A stretch of DNA of 64,000 nt, taken from positions 143,824 to 207,823 of the forward strand of contig PLZA01000074.1 in the NCBI GenBank assembly GCA_003153505.1, given 5' to 3'. The stretch is from Candidatus Dormiibacterota bacterium. Lineage in GTDB: Bacteria > Chloroflexota > Dormibacteria > Aeolococcales > Aeolococcaceae. The notes beneath the pieces were generated by a model. The model was not told the DNA's origin, made no database searches, and was given only the letters and a program-made list of their open reading frames with translations. Below are positions 8,871 through 17,622 of the stretch, piece by piece (the first letter of the stretch is position 1; every line of letters starts with the position of its first letter). Made by a program: the position numbers and the translations under genes.

Positions 8871-9631
8871 TGGGGCGAGCTAGGGTCGGACAGCGACCTC
8901 GGCGAGCGCAACTCCGGCTGGACCACCCGTTCCAGCTCGCTCCTGATGACCGAGTAGCACTCGCACGAGACAGCCTCGAGGCCGGCGCGATCGACGATCG
9001 TCACATGGCCTCGAACGTACCGGATCAGTCCGGCCCGTTGCAGGATTCCCGCCGACACCGAGACCGTCGACCGTCGGGCGCCGAGCATCTGACCGAGGAA
9101 TTCCTGGGTGATCATGAATTGGTCGGAACCGACGCGATCGTGGCTCATCAGCAGCCAGCGGCTGAGCCGCTCCTCGCTGGAGTGGAGTCGGTTGCATGCC
9201 GCAGCCTGAGAGATCTGACCGAAGAGCGCCTGGGTGTATTTGTCCACAAGTGACTGGAACGCCGGGCTGCGTTCGAACCATGTGAGGAACGACGCGGCAT
9301 CCATACGCAGGCTGTGACCGGCGACCTGCGAGATGGCCCGTACGGCAAGGCCACTGAGGGGCACCAGCGGTACCCCGACGATCCCCTCGTTGCCGATGGT
9401 TGCCACCTCGACGATGGCCCCGTCATGCAGCGGTGTGACCAGTGAGATGACGCCGTCGATGGGGAAGTAAAGGGACTCGATTGGGGCCCCAGGTTCAAAC
9501 AGAACCGTTTTCACGGGCATACTGACGTTTCTAACAAGACCGAACAGCTCGTTTCGCTCTGACGCCGGTAGGGCGGTGAGAATCCTGTTCTCACCCGCCG
9601 AGGCGACCGTTGGGGTCGCGTCGGCGCTCAT
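8867..9631 (-). CDS. Crp/Fnr-family transcription regulator
   Basis: 254 residues with an N-terminal cyclic-nucleotide-type beta-roll ('SLYFPIDGVISLVTP', 'GNEGIVGVP') and a C-terminal winged helix ('LGQMLGARRSTVSVSAGILQRAGLI'). The roll lacks the RSA-type phosphate-binding motif of cAMP-binding Crp, so cAMP sensing is doubtful. No Fnr-like Cys cluster is visible. It heads a probable operon with the epimerase and hydrolase. The divergent cyclic-di-GMP gene starts 134 bp away, so it may regulate both directions. Confidence 0.85.
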   Translation of the reverse strand: MSADATPTVASAGENRILTALPASERNELFGLVRNVSMPVKTVLFEPGAPIESLYFPIDGVISLVTPLHDGAIVEVATIGNEGIVGVPLVPLSGLAVRAISQVAGHSLRMDAASFLTWFERSPAFQSLVDKYTQALFGQISQAAACNRLHSSEERLSRWLLMSHDRVGSDQFMITQEFLGQMLGARRSTVSVSAGILQRAGLIRYVRGHVTIVDRAGLEAVSCECYSVIRSELERVVQPELRSPRSLSDPSSPQ

Positions 9632-9748
9632 GCCTGGACTCGGTTTGACATCGACCTATGTGCGCTGCGGGACAGACGTTGTGGTCAGAGTGCTCCAGAT
9701 TATGCAGCACCAATCGGCACGATAACGGGCGCGCAGCTCGCTGCGATC

Positions 9749-9768
9749 AAAGGAGAGGCTGGCGCGTG
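9749..9768 (+). promoter_or_regulatory. Ribosome binding site that fixes the start of the PAS-GAF-GGDEF-EAL gene
   Basis: AAAGGAGAGG lies about 8 bp before GTG 9766. The ORF-track start at 9658 has no comparable signal, and its first 36 codons read as non-coding (basic and Cys-rich), so GTG 9766 is the preferred start. Confidence 0.7.
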
Positions 9769-12546
9769 GCTGCTGAACGCAGGTTTCCGGCGGAGGAGAT
9801 GCTGGATCCCGGCGATCGATTCTGGCTGGAGGCGATGGCCGACGCCGTGCTCATCCTTTCGCCCGTGCGCGCTCGCAACCAGCGGGTGACCGACTTTCGC
9901 GTCGACTACGCGAATGCGGCGGCGGACGAGCTCTCGGACGAGCAGGCACCGGACCCTCTGCGCCCGGGCGTACTCATCGGACGCCGTTTCCTCAACCTGG
10001 ACGACGAGGCCGCGGCGGCGGTGGTGGCGGCTCTCCACGACGTCCTCACCACGGATGTGCCTCGAGCCATCGACGGGCTTTGCTATCGGGTGGTGCGCGG
10101 AGGTATCCCAACCGACCAGGTGCGCGACCTGCGTGTCAGCAGGCACGGCGAGCGACTCCTGATGACGCTGCGCGATGTCACCGCGAGAGAGCAGTCCGAG
10201 CAGGGCGTGCTGCGCAGCGAAGAGAGCCTTCGCGCGCTCGTCGACGGCGTCTTCGACGAAGCGCTGATGATCGTCGACCCAAACGGAACCGTTCTCAGCT
10301 GGAACACCGGTGCGCTTCGGATCTTCGGCTATTCGGCCGAGGAGATGGTGGGGCAGCAGCGCTCGGTGCTCTATCCACCCGGCTGGCCCGTGGGCGGACC
10401 CGTCGATGACGTGGAACCTATTGCGACGGAGCGGCAGCACGAGACCTGGCAGCTTCGCAAGGATGGCAGCCGCTTCTGGGCCGGCGTTTCGATTACCGCC
10501 ATGTATGGCGATAACGGCGAGCGGCGTGGGTTCCTGTCGGTCACGCGCGATCTGACCGAGCAATCGGAGCAGCGACGCCGCGATCTGCAGTATTCGCTGG
10601 TGCGGGCGCTCGCCGATTGCACCGACATTGACGCTGCCGCTGACGCCGTCCTCACCCTCACAACCCTTACTCTCGGCGCGACGTTCAGCGAGATGTTCGT
10701 CGCGCGTCAGGAGCAGGGGCGGCTCGATGCAACGTCACGGCATGCCTTCCCACGAACCACGCTCGACGCGCTGGACGACGTCGCCGGCAGCGCAGCGGGA
10801 CCGCTCGACGCGCTGATCGCGCGCGTGCGCACCACCGGGACGATGGTCATCATGCCGGACCTCAACGAGTTGGGAACCTCGGTGCAGCTTGCCGCTGCCG
10901 TCTCCCTGGGCGTTCGAGCTGCCATCGCGTGCCCGCTGGTGTCCAGGTCGAGCATCGTCGGTGTGCTGGCGTACTTCTTCGAAACGCTGCCGAGCATCGA
11001 GACCCACACCACCGAGACGATCGTCGAGATCAGTGCCGAAGCCGCACTGGTCATCAACCGTATCTGCGCGCAGGGTGCGCTCCGCGACGAGGCCGTCCGG
11101 ATGGCCGAACTCGCGAGCACCGACCGGCTCACCGGCCTGAAGAACCGCCGCGAGTTCGACCGCATCCTCGGAACGATCCCCCGGCAGTCATTTGCGATCC
11201 TGGCCATCGACGTCGACCACCTGAAGCGTGTCAACGACGAGTTCGGACACGAGGCCGGCGACACGGTGCTGCGCACCGTCGCCACAACCCTCGCTCTGAT
11301 GCTGCGCGGTTGGGACGTCATCGCACGTGTCGGCGGGGATGAGTTCGCGGCGATTCTGCTCGACGTCGACCCCGCCGAAGCGGCGTCCGCCGCGCAACGA
11401 CTCCGGGCGGCGATGCACCTCGTGCCGACGCCGGGAGGCCGGTCGAACATCAGCCTCGGCTGGGCGTCCGCACCTGCCGGGACCGACCCGATGTCGGCGT
11501 GGCGACGCGCTGATGAATGCCTGTACGAGGCGAAGCGCAGTGGCCGTGATCGCGTCGTCGGCCGCCACGTCGACGGTGCCGAGCAGGTCACGCCGTCGGG
11601 TTCGTCGGTCACCGAGTTGATCGCGGAGCTGATGAACGGGATGCCGATCCATGCGGTCTATCAGCCGATTGTCGATCTCAACGATGGCCACGTCGTCGGC
11701 TATGAGGCCCTGGCGCGCCCTGCGGGGTTCGGACCTTCCGACAGCGTCGAGACGCTCTTCGAGGTCGCCCATCGCTCCGGGCACATCCGCGATCTCGACT
11801 GGCTCTGCCGCCGGGCCGCGCTCAGCCAGGCGGCGTCGTTGCCCGCGGAGATCCTGCTCTTCGTGAACGTGAGCGTGGCGGCCCTCCTGGATCCTCTCCA
11901 CGACGTCGACCAACTCATGCTGTTGCTCGAGTGGACCGGACGGTCGCCGCATCACCTGGTCCTCGAGATCGGCGAGCACGAGAGCGTCCGTGACCTCGAT
12001 CGCCTCCGGCTTGTGCTTGCCTCCTACCGGTCCGCAGGGATCCGCTTTGCCATCGACGACCTCGGCGAAGGGTTCGCGACCACCGAGCTGGTCGAGACCG
12101 CGCAGCCGGAGTTCGTCAAGCTGGCGCGGAGCCTGACCGTGAACTCGGCGCGCAAGAGCGCGCGCGCCGCCATCAGGACGGCGCTGACGTTTGCTCGGGT
12201 GCACGATTCGATCGTTATCGCCGAGGGTGTCGAAAACGAGCTGGTGAGTGACCGGATTCGCGCTTTCAACATACCGCTCGGCCAGGGCTTCGGCCTCGGG
12301 CGCCCCACCGCCGCGGAGGACCTGACGGACTCGGCGGCAGCCTGGCGAGCGCGCGACACGCTGCGTCCGCTCCGGCCTCGCAACGCTCAGATGCGCCTTC
12401 GAGTCGCGGCTTCCGGCCAGGAGCGAGAGGATGGCGCTGGCGTGGACCTCCGGGCGTCGCGGCAGACGCCGCGTCGTCTTGGCGAAGCGAAGCCCGACAG
12501 GCTGGTCAGGCGCTCCGACAGCACTTCAACGGGGAGGGCTTCATAG
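9766..12546 (+). CDS. PAS-GAF-GGDEF-EAL cyclic-di-GMP protein
   Basis: About 926 residues from GTG 9766. A PAS-like region (about 15-130), a second clear PAS domain ('FGYSAEEMVGQ', 'RKDGSRFWAGVSI') with 'GFLSVTRDLTE', a GAF domain, a GGDEF domain ('DRLTGLKNRREF', 'RVGGDEFAAILLD') and a C-terminal EAL domain ('GYEALARP', 'FVNVSVAAL', 'LEIGEHE', 'DDLGEG', 'FVKLARSL', 'AEGVEN'). The diguanylate cyclase motif is intact. The EAL domain keeps the main metal ligands but has DDLGEG where DDFGxG is usual. The tail after about 870 is basic and low-complexity. A small ORF begins on the base after its stop codon. Confidence 0.9.
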   Translation: MAAERRFPAEEMLDPGDRFWLEAMADAVLILSPVRARNQRVTDFRVDYANAAADELSDEQAPDPLRPGVLIGRRFLNLDDEAAAAVVAALHDVLTTDVPRAIDGLCYRVVRGGIPTDQVRDLRVSRHGERLLMTLRDVTAREQSEQGVLRSEESLRALVDGVFDEALMIVDPNGTVLSWNTGALRIFGYSAEEMVGQQRSVLYPPGWPVGGPVDDVEPIATERQHETWQLRKDGSRFWAGVSITAMYGDNGERRGFLSVTRDLTEQSEQRRRDLQYSLVRALADCTDIDAAADAVLTLTTLTLGATFSEMFVARQEQGRLDATSRHAFPRTTLDALDDVAGSAAGPLDALIARVRTTGTMVIMPDLNELGTSVQLAAAVSLGVRAAIACPLVSRSSIVGVLAYFFETLPSIETHTTETIVEISAEAALVINRICAQGALRDEAVRMAELASTDRLTGLKNRREFDRILGTIPRQSFAILAIDVDHLKRVNDEFGHEAGDTVLRTVATTLALMLRGWDVIARVGGDEFAAILLDVDPAEAASAAQRLRAAMHLVPTPGGRSNISLGWASAPAGTDPMSAWRRADECLYEAKRSGRDRVVGRHVDGAEQVTPSGSSVTELIAELMNGMPIHAVYQPIVDLNDGHVVGYEALARPAGFGPSDSVETLFEVAHRSGHIRDLDWLCRRAALSQAASLPAEILLFVNVSVAALLDPLHDVDQLMLLLEWTGRSPHHLVLEIGEHESVRDLDRLRLVLASYRSAGIRFAIDDLGEGFATTELVETAQPEFVKLARSLTVNSARKSARAAIRTALTFARVHDSIVIAEGVENELVSDRIRAFNIPLGQGFGLGRPTAAEDLTDSAAAWRARDTLRPLRPRNAQMRLRVAASGQEREDGAGVDLRASRQTPRRLGEAKPDRLVRRSDSTSTGRAS

Positions 12547-12747
12547 ATGAGCGCTCGGTCGACATCGCGTCAGGATCCGCTCGGGCCCGACGAGACCTTC
12601 TATGCGCTGGTGACCCGGCTGATCATCACCAACCGATCCGAGCGCGCGAAGCGCGAGCGGGCGAGGCCGACGATCGTGTCAGACGTCGCCGAGCCGCGCC
12701 GCGATGGCCGCCGCCAGCCGGGCGACAGCTCCAGAGCCAAGTCCTAG
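12547..12747 (+). CDS. Small hypothetical protein coupled to the cyclic-di-GMP gene
   Basis: 66 residues, highly basic in the second half, with no recognised domain. The ATG follows the upstream TAG directly. A GGGGAGGG sequence sits 8 bp before it, and third codon positions are strongly G/C, as in neighbouring genes. These points favour a real, translationally coupled protein. Against this, its last 69 bp overlap the 3' end of the convergent ATP-grasp gene. It has no membrane segment. Confidence 0.45.
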   Translation: MSARSTSRQDPLGPDETFYALVTRLIITNRSERAKRERARPTIVSDVAEPRRDGRRQPGDSSRAKS

Positions 12748-13614
12748 GAACAACGAGGGTTCGGCCAGCTCGAGCTCGAGGAGCAAGGGCGCGCCGTCGT
12801 CGCCTCGAACCAGGTCGACACGCGCGTACAGCAACGTCGATCGCGGCCACGGGATGGCGTCGAGCGCCGCGTCGGCCAAGGTCAGCTCGTCAGCGTCCGC
12901 CTGGCGACGCGAGATGTCCTCGACGGCCCAGAGCTGACCCGTGGTCACGCCCGATGCGCGGAGCAGCGGGCCTTTCCGGATCGCATGTGAGAACTCGCCG
13001 TCGATGTAGATGAGCCCGGTCTCCCCCCCGGCGTCGATCGAGCTGATGTAGGGCTGCACCATCACATCCCTGCCGGCGCCGGCCAGCCGCTCGATATGGA
13101 GGCGTGCCGATGCACCGTCTTCGGGCCCGTATCGAGAGGTGTTCTGTGAACCCGAGGACACCGCTGGCTTCACGACGAGGTGCCCGCGGGGGAGGTCGAA
13201 CGAGCCGCCGTCCTTCCCGACCCATGTCGTCGGCACTGTTGGGACGCCGGATGCCGCAAGCGAGCGCAGGTAGGTCTTGTCCGTGTTCCAGCTCAGGACC
13301 GCGACACTGTTGAGCACCCTGGGAACGTTGGAAGCCCAGGCGAGAAAGGCCTCTCGACGGTCGGCGTAATCCCAGGTGGAGCGGACCACGACGAGGCGGA
13401 ACTCGTCCCAGCGAACGGAGGGGTCATCCCAGACGCGTGGCTCGGCGATGACGCCGAACTCGCGAAGTGCGGGGATCAGCTGGCGCTCGTCATCGTCGAG
13501 ATCAGGGAGCACGGCGCAGGTTGCGAGAGCGACGTCAGACAGGTCACGAGCCTCCTGGTGGACGGCCGAGGCGGCCGCAGGTGGCCGCGCCTGGGCGGGA
13601 ATCATGATCGCCAC
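12679..13614 (-). CDS. ATP-grasp domain protein
   Basis: 311 residues. Family-type segments are 'CAVLPDLDDDERQL', 'VVRSTWDYADRREAFLAW', 'LNSVAVLSWNTDKTYL', the nucleotide-binding 'LVVKPAVSSGSQNTSRY', and the metal-binding end 'LLLELELAEPSLFL'. This resembles the RimK/glutathione-synthase-like ATP-grasp proteins, in particular the group that includes the cyclo-ligase DcsG; that link is from memory of sequence patterns. These enzymes ligate a carboxylate to an amine via an acyl-phosphate. Substrate is unknown. The first 25 residues may be upstream sequence. Confidence 0.75.
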   Translation of the reverse strand: MAIMIPAQARPPAAASAVHQEARDLSDVALATCAVLPDLDDDERQLIPALREFGVIAEPRVWDDPSVRWDEFRLVVVRSTWDYADRREAFLAWASNVPRVLNSVAVLSWNTDKTYLRSLAASGVPTVPTTWVGKDGGSFDLPRGHLVVKPAVSSGSQNTSRYGPEDGASARLHIERLAGAGRDVMVQPYISSIDAGGETGLIYIDGEFSHAIRKGPLLRASGVTTGQLWAVEDISRRQADADELTLADAALDAIPWPRSTLLYARVDLVRGDDGAPLLLELELAEPSLFLGLGSGAVARLAAAIAARLGDV

Positions 13615-13754
13615 GGCGGAGGAAGGGCTTTGTACGCCAGCGGACCGCCGCAGCGACCCTTCTGCGGGTTTAATGAAGCCATTGATGCAAGGCGACCGGT
13701 CTTGACGCGCACCTGGCCGCCCGGGTTCCGTCGCAGCACCAGATTGGAAATCCG

Positions 13755-14687
13755 ATGATGGAAGAGCGGTTCACGACCGTCCGAGGTCAGCGACTCCGCT
13801 ACCTTATCGGCGGCAGGGGCAAACCGCTGGTCCTCTGCCACGGCTTCCTCAGCTCGGCGGAGGAGTTCGGCGGGCGCTTCAGCGAGCTCGGCGCCTACCG
13901 GACCCTGATCATTCCCGATCTCCCTGGCAACGGCGCCTCACCGGCACTCCCGGGGCGGCACACCTCCGGGGCGATGGCCGATCTTCTCTTCGACCTTCTC
14001 ACGGAGCTGGAGATCGACAAGTTCGACGTCGGAGGCCTGTGCCTCGGGGCCACAGTCGCCTGTGCGCTTGCGAAGCGGGCCGGCGATAGGGCCGAGCGTC
14101 TGGTGCTGCACACCCCGCTGCTGTCCCCCGACCTCATGCGGCGGCGGTACCGGGATCAGGTGCGGCTGCTGAGCCGACGACCCATGTGGGACGGCGTCGT
14201 CTGGCTGAGCCGTCAGCGCTGGGTGAGCGACCTCTACAAACGGTTCGTGATCGTCGAGGGTGATGTCGACGACCGAACCGCCAACATCAACTACGAGAAT
14301 CAGCGCCGCGCCGATCCCCGGGCGGCGAGGGAATGGCTCAACGATTGCCTGCGACGCGATGACGTCGAGGTCGTCGCGGGTCGAGCCGAGAGAACGCTCA
14401 TCATCGTGGCCCGTCACGATCGCCTGGTGAACGTCGACCGACTCAAGGAGTTGATTGCGACTCTGCCCGGCCTCCAGGTGTTCACGGACAGCGATCAGGG
14501 GCATGGCTGGAACGAGGCGGCGGTGCACCGCCAGCTCGAGGTGCTGAAGGCCTTCTTCGGCAACTGCGAGGGGGGCGCGCCGGTCGGAGGGCACAACCCA
14601 GCCCCCAGCCTGGTGACCAACGGCAGCGCGGCCCACGGGCGTCCCGCCCTCCGCGAGACGGTGACGATCCCGATGTCAACTGCCTGA
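13755..14687 (+). CDS. Alpha/beta hydrolase with a cysteine nucleophile elbow
   Basis: 310 residues. The strand/oxyanion segment 'KPLVLCHGFLSSAEEF' and the acid/His end ('VARHDRLVNV', 'SDQGHGWNE') are standard for alpha/beta hydrolases. The nucleophile elbow reads 'GGLCLGA', G-x-C-x-G, with Cys in place of the usual Ser. Cys elbows are known in dienelactone hydrolase and PHA synthases, but overall length and pattern here fit neither closely. The final 40 residues are low-complexity. It is convergent with ogt, overlapping by 12 bp, and divergent from the ATP-grasp gene. Confidence 0.8.
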   Translation: MMEERFTTVRGQRLRYLIGGRGKPLVLCHGFLSSAEEFGGRFSELGAYRTLIIPDLPGNGASPALPGRHTSGAMADLLFDLLTELEIDKFDVGGLCLGATVACALAKRAGDRAERLVLHTPLLSPDLMRRRYRDQVRLLSRRPMWDGVVWLSRQRWVSDLYKRFVIVEGDVDDRTANINYENQRRADPRAAREWLNDCLRRDDVEVVAGRAERTLIIVARHDRLVNVDRLKELIATLPGLQVFTDSDQGHGWNEAAVHRQLEVLKAFFGNCEGGAPVGGHNPAPSLVTNGSAAHGRPALRETVTIPMSTA

Positions 14688-15203
14688 CAGCGCCCCCCGG
14701 CTCCTCGTGACCAGGTTGGCGCCTTCGAGTTCCAGAAGGCGCTGTTTGCGTTCCAGCCCCCAGCCATAGCCGGTCAGGCTTCCGTCGGCGCCGATCAGAC
14801 GGTGACACGGAACCACGATCGATATCGGGTTCTGGCCGTTGGCTGCGCCCACAGCGCGCGCCGCTCTCGGCCGGCCGATCCGCGCTGCGATCGTCGAGTA
14901 CGTCGATGTCTGCCCATAAGGGATGTCGAGGAGCGCGGACCATACGGTCACCTGAAAGGGCGTGCCCACGAGCCGGACTGGGAGTTCGAATCGCGGTCGG
15001 TTGCCCTCGAAATACTCACGCAACTGATCTCGAACCATGACCATCGGCTCATCGGAGCCGGCCTTCTGGTCCCGGATGCTCGGAGTCCGAGCGTGATTGG
15101 CGAAATGCAGCCCGACGAGGGCGCCCGCCGCGGTGACGATCAGCACCGGGCCGAGTGGGGTGGGCGCGTACCCGTACTGGCGTCCGATCACGGCCTCGCT
15201 CAT
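14676..15203 (-). CDS. ogt: Methylated-DNA-protein-cysteine methyltransferase
   Basis: 175 residues. This suicide repair protein transfers alkyl groups from O6-alkylguanine to its own Cys. The active-site motif 'VVPCHRLIGADGSLTGYGWGL' is cut here to its core PCHR; it is preceded by 'GTPFQVTVWSALLDIPYG' and 'RAVGAANGQNP', as in Ogt/AGT. Length is normal. It is divergent from the Ada-AlkA-like gene across about 112 bp, which fits an alkylation-repair pair. Confidence 0.93.
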   Translation of the reverse strand: MSEAVIGRQYGYAPTPLGPVLIVTAAGALVGLHFANHARTPSIRDQKAGSDEPMVMVRDQLREYFEGNRPRFELPVRLVGTPFQVTVWSALLDIPYGQTSTYSTIAARIGRPRAARAVGAANGQNPISIVVPCHRLIGADGSLTGYGWGLERKQRLLELEGANLVTRSRGALSGS

Positions 15204-15315
15204 GGCGTCAGCATGGACCCGGCGGCCGGCTCACTCCGGCCAGATTCGGACAGATCAGGCAGGTGTCCGGAAATGGCCGGTGCCAGGCGCCGGGATCGCG
15301 CTACAAGTAACCCCG

Positions 15316-16743
15316 ATGACTGGATTCTCGGCGGTGGTCACGACTGGCATCTATTGCCGCCCCGGATGCTCAGCGCGGCCCGACCCCGCCAACGTTCGGC
15401 ATTTCGACCTCGCCGCTGCCGCGGAGGCCGCCGGGTACAGGGCCTGCATGCGATGCCGGCCGTACCGTACGGCCGGGCCGATCGATGGACTCGCATCCGA
15501 AGTTGTCTGTCGCGGAGTCCGGCTGGTCGTGGGGGGAGAGACAGGGAATGAGGGCGAGGATGCGGTTGCGCGGCGGCTTGGGCTCTCGGCACGCCACCTG
15601 CGCCGGCTCTTCCGGGAGCAGATCGGCGTGACCCCGGTGCAACTTGCGCGCTCGAGCCGCGCGCATTTCGCCCGCCGGCTCCTCGATGACACCGACCTGT
15701 CGATCACGGAGATCGCCTACGCGTCGGGATTCGGGAGCCTGCGCCAGTTCAATCGAACACTCAGCGCGATCTTTCGCGCGACGCCGCGAGAGCTGCGAGC
15801 CCGCCGCCGGATTGCCGATCGGTTGGTCGCCGATGGCGGTCTGCCATTGCGGTTGACCTTCGCCGGGCCGCTCGACTGGGAGGCGATGCTCGGCTACCTC
15901 GAGGCGCGTGCCATCCAGGGGGTCGAGCAGGTGTCCTCGGGGGTGTATCGCAGAACCATCCGCGTCGATGATGATCCCGGGGTCATCGAGGTGTCCACCG
16001 GAGGTACGGATCACCTCGTGGTCACCGCCCACCTGCCGCACTGGGGCGGCCTGATCCACGTGGTCCACCAGGTCCGGCGTCTCTTCAACCTCGACTTCGA
16101 CCCGGACGAGGCGAACCGAGCGCTCGGGCACGATCCCATCCTGCGAGGGCGGATCACATCGCTCCCGGGCCTGCGCGTGCCGGGCGCCTGGGACCCGTTC
16201 GAGGTGGGCGTTCGGGCGATCGTCGGCCAGCAGGTGACCGTCGCCGGCGCGGGCACGATCATCGCTCGACTGGTCGCCCGCCACGGCACGCTGATACCAG
16301 GGCTCGGCCAGTTCGGGCTGAGCCATCTGTTTCCCTCAGCCGAGGTCCTCGCCGGCGCCGATCTCGCCGGCACCGGCCTCACGGGGGCCCGGATCGCGGC
16401 GATCCACCGCTTCGCGGACGCGGTCATGAACGGGTCGGTGCGCCTCGATCGAAGCCGGACGCTCGACGACCAGCTGGCCTCGCTGGTCGCGGTTCCCGGG
16501 CTCGGGCCGTGGACCGCTGAGTACATCGCGTTGCGGATGGGCGAGCCCGATGCCTTCCCATCGACCGATCTCGGTCTGCGGCGCTCCGTCGAGGCCCTCG
16601 CCGGCGGCTCCGTCACCCCGCGGGCGATCGGTCAGATCGCCGAGCGCTGGCGGCCATGGCGGGCGCACGCCGCGATCCATCTCTGGCTGACCCCGCGACC
16701 GTCCGACCTGAGACGATTGACGCCTACGACGGGGGTTCCGTAG
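15316..16743 (+). CDS. Ada-type sensor fused to AlkA-type 3-methyladenine DNA glycosylase
   Basis: About 475 residues from ATG 15316. The order is an Ada zinc domain ('TTGIYCRPGC' and 'RACMRCRPY', four Cys), an AraC-type helix-turn-helix ('LSARHLRRLFREQIGVTP', 'ITEIAYASGFGSLRQFNRT'), the AlkA N-terminal domain, and a helix-hairpin-helix glycosylase ('PFEVGVRAIVGQQV', 'VPGLGPWTAEYIALR' followed by the catalytic-type Asp in 'FPSTDLGL'). It would sense alkylated DNA or phosphotriesters and excise alkylated bases. The N-terminus is about 25 residues shorter than in Ada. The ORF-track start at 15097 runs antisense through ogt and is rejected. Confidence 0.9.
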   Translation: MTGFSAVVTTGIYCRPGCSARPDPANVRHFDLAAAAEAAGYRACMRCRPYRTAGPIDGLASEVVCRGVRLVVGGETGNEGEDAVARRLGLSARHLRRLFREQIGVTPVQLARSSRAHFARRLLDDTDLSITEIAYASGFGSLRQFNRTLSAIFRATPRELRARRRIADRLVADGGLPLRLTFAGPLDWEAMLGYLEARAIQGVEQVSSGVYRRTIRVDDDPGVIEVSTGGTDHLVVTAHLPHWGGLIHVVHQVRRLFNLDFDPDEANRALGHDPILRGRITSLPGLRVPGAWDPFEVGVRAIVGQQVTVAGAGTIIARLVARHGTLIPGLGQFGLSHLFPSAEVLAGADLAGTGLTGARIAAIHRFADAVMNGSVRLDRSRTLDDQLASLVAVPGLGPWTAEYIALRMGEPDAFPSTDLGLRRSVEALAGGSVTPRAIGQIAERWRPWRAHAAIHLWLTPRPSDLRRLTPTTGVP

Positions 16744-16774
16744 GATCCCGCCCAGTCTTCCGGGCAATCCGTCC

Positions 16775-16791
16775 GCAATCGAGGAGATTGC
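16775..16791 (+). promoter_or_regulatory. Small hairpin carrying the cysH Shine-Dalgarno in its loop
   Basis: GCAATC and GATTGC form a 6-bp inverted repeat around GAGGA, and the GAGGAG ribosome-binding sequence starts in that loop. It lies directly upstream of ATG 16798. It may modulate initiation or be chance. Confidence 0.3.
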
Positions 16792-16797
16792 CTGATC

Positions 16798-17622
16798 ATG
16801 TGCGCCGTGGATTCGGAGCGTGACACCGCCGGCACGCGTGCCGGCCGGGACAACCGCGTGACCCCCGTCGATCTCCGCCATGGCAGCGCCGAGGAAATCC
16901 TCGCCTGGACCTACAAGCGTTTCCGTCGGGTTGCCCTCGTTGCCAGCTTCCAGGCCGAGTCGATGGTGCTGATCGACATGGCCTGTGCGCTCGCCCCCGA
17001 GCCGGAGGTCCTGACCCTGGACACGGGCCGGCTACACGAGGAGACCCACGACTTCATCGAGGACGTGCGCAGCCGGTACCCGATCCGCCTGCGCATCCTC
17101 GCTCCGGACTCGACCGAGCTCGACGCGATGACCGCGGAGCACGGGACCATGCAATTCCGGCGTTCGGTGCCGCTTCGCAACGAGTGCTGCGCGGTCCGCA
17201 AGGTGAACCCCCTGGCCCGGGCGCTGCATGGCTATGACGCCTGGATCACGGGGCTGCGCCGCGAACAGACCCCCACGCGCGCCGAGACGCCGGTCGTCGC
17301 CGCCGACCCCGGCCACGGCGACATCACCAAGGTGGTGCCGCTCGCGGGTTGGTCGCGCGCGCAGGTGTGGGACTACCTGACCTCGCACGGCATCGACCAC
17401 CACCCGCTGTACGACCGCGGGTACACCTCAATCGGCTGTGCCCCGTGCACGCGCGCCACTGAGCCAGGGGAGAGCGAGCGGGCCGGGCGCTGGTGGTGGG
17501 AGGGCGACTCAGACAAGGAGTGCCTCCTGCACCCGCCCCTCGAGCGTGACCTCGGGCTGAGCCTTCGAGGGAGCCCTGTCAGCGTCCCGCTGGGAGCAAC
17601 GCGCTCAACTTCGCGGTCATGA
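16798..17622 (+). CDS. cysH: Adenylylsulfate/phosphoadenylylsulfate reductase, iron-sulfur type
   Basis: 274 residues. It reduces activated sulfate to sulfite in assimilatory sulfur metabolism. The PP-loop core has 'VASFQAESMVLIDM' and 'LDTGRLHEETHDF'. The 'RNECCAVRKV' and 'SIGCAPCTR' cysteine pairs match the [4Fe-4S] type, usually an APS reductase that works with thioredoxin. The C-terminal 'KECLLH' carries the catalytic Cys in its usual context. The start is ATG 16798, with GAGGAG 11 bp upstream. No sulfate adenylyltransferase or sulfite reductase is visible nearby. It overlaps a convergent gene by 44 bp. Confidence 0.92.
   Translation: MCAVDSERDTAGTRAGRDNRVTPVDLRHGSAEEILAWTYKRFRRVALVASFQAESMVLIDMACALAPEPEVLTLDTGRLHEETHDFIEDVRSRYPIRLRILAPDSTELDAMTAEHGTMQFRRSVPLRNECCAVRKVNPLARALHGYDAWITGLRREQTPTRAETPVVAADPGHGDITKVVPLAGWSRAQVWDYLTSHGIDHHPLYDRGYTSIGCAPCTRATEPGESERAGRWWWEGDSDKECLLHPPLERDLGLSLRGSPVSVPLGATRSTSRS

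Noticed and set aside
9658-9765. Longer start of the PAS-GAF-GGDEF-EAL gene
   Set aside because: No ribosome binding site and no protein-like composition; the strong AAAGGAG supports GTG 9766.
15097-15315. N-terminal extension of the Ada-AlkA ORF
   Set aside because: Runs antisense through ogt; the sequence is not coding-like, and the Ada motif starts right after ATG 15316.
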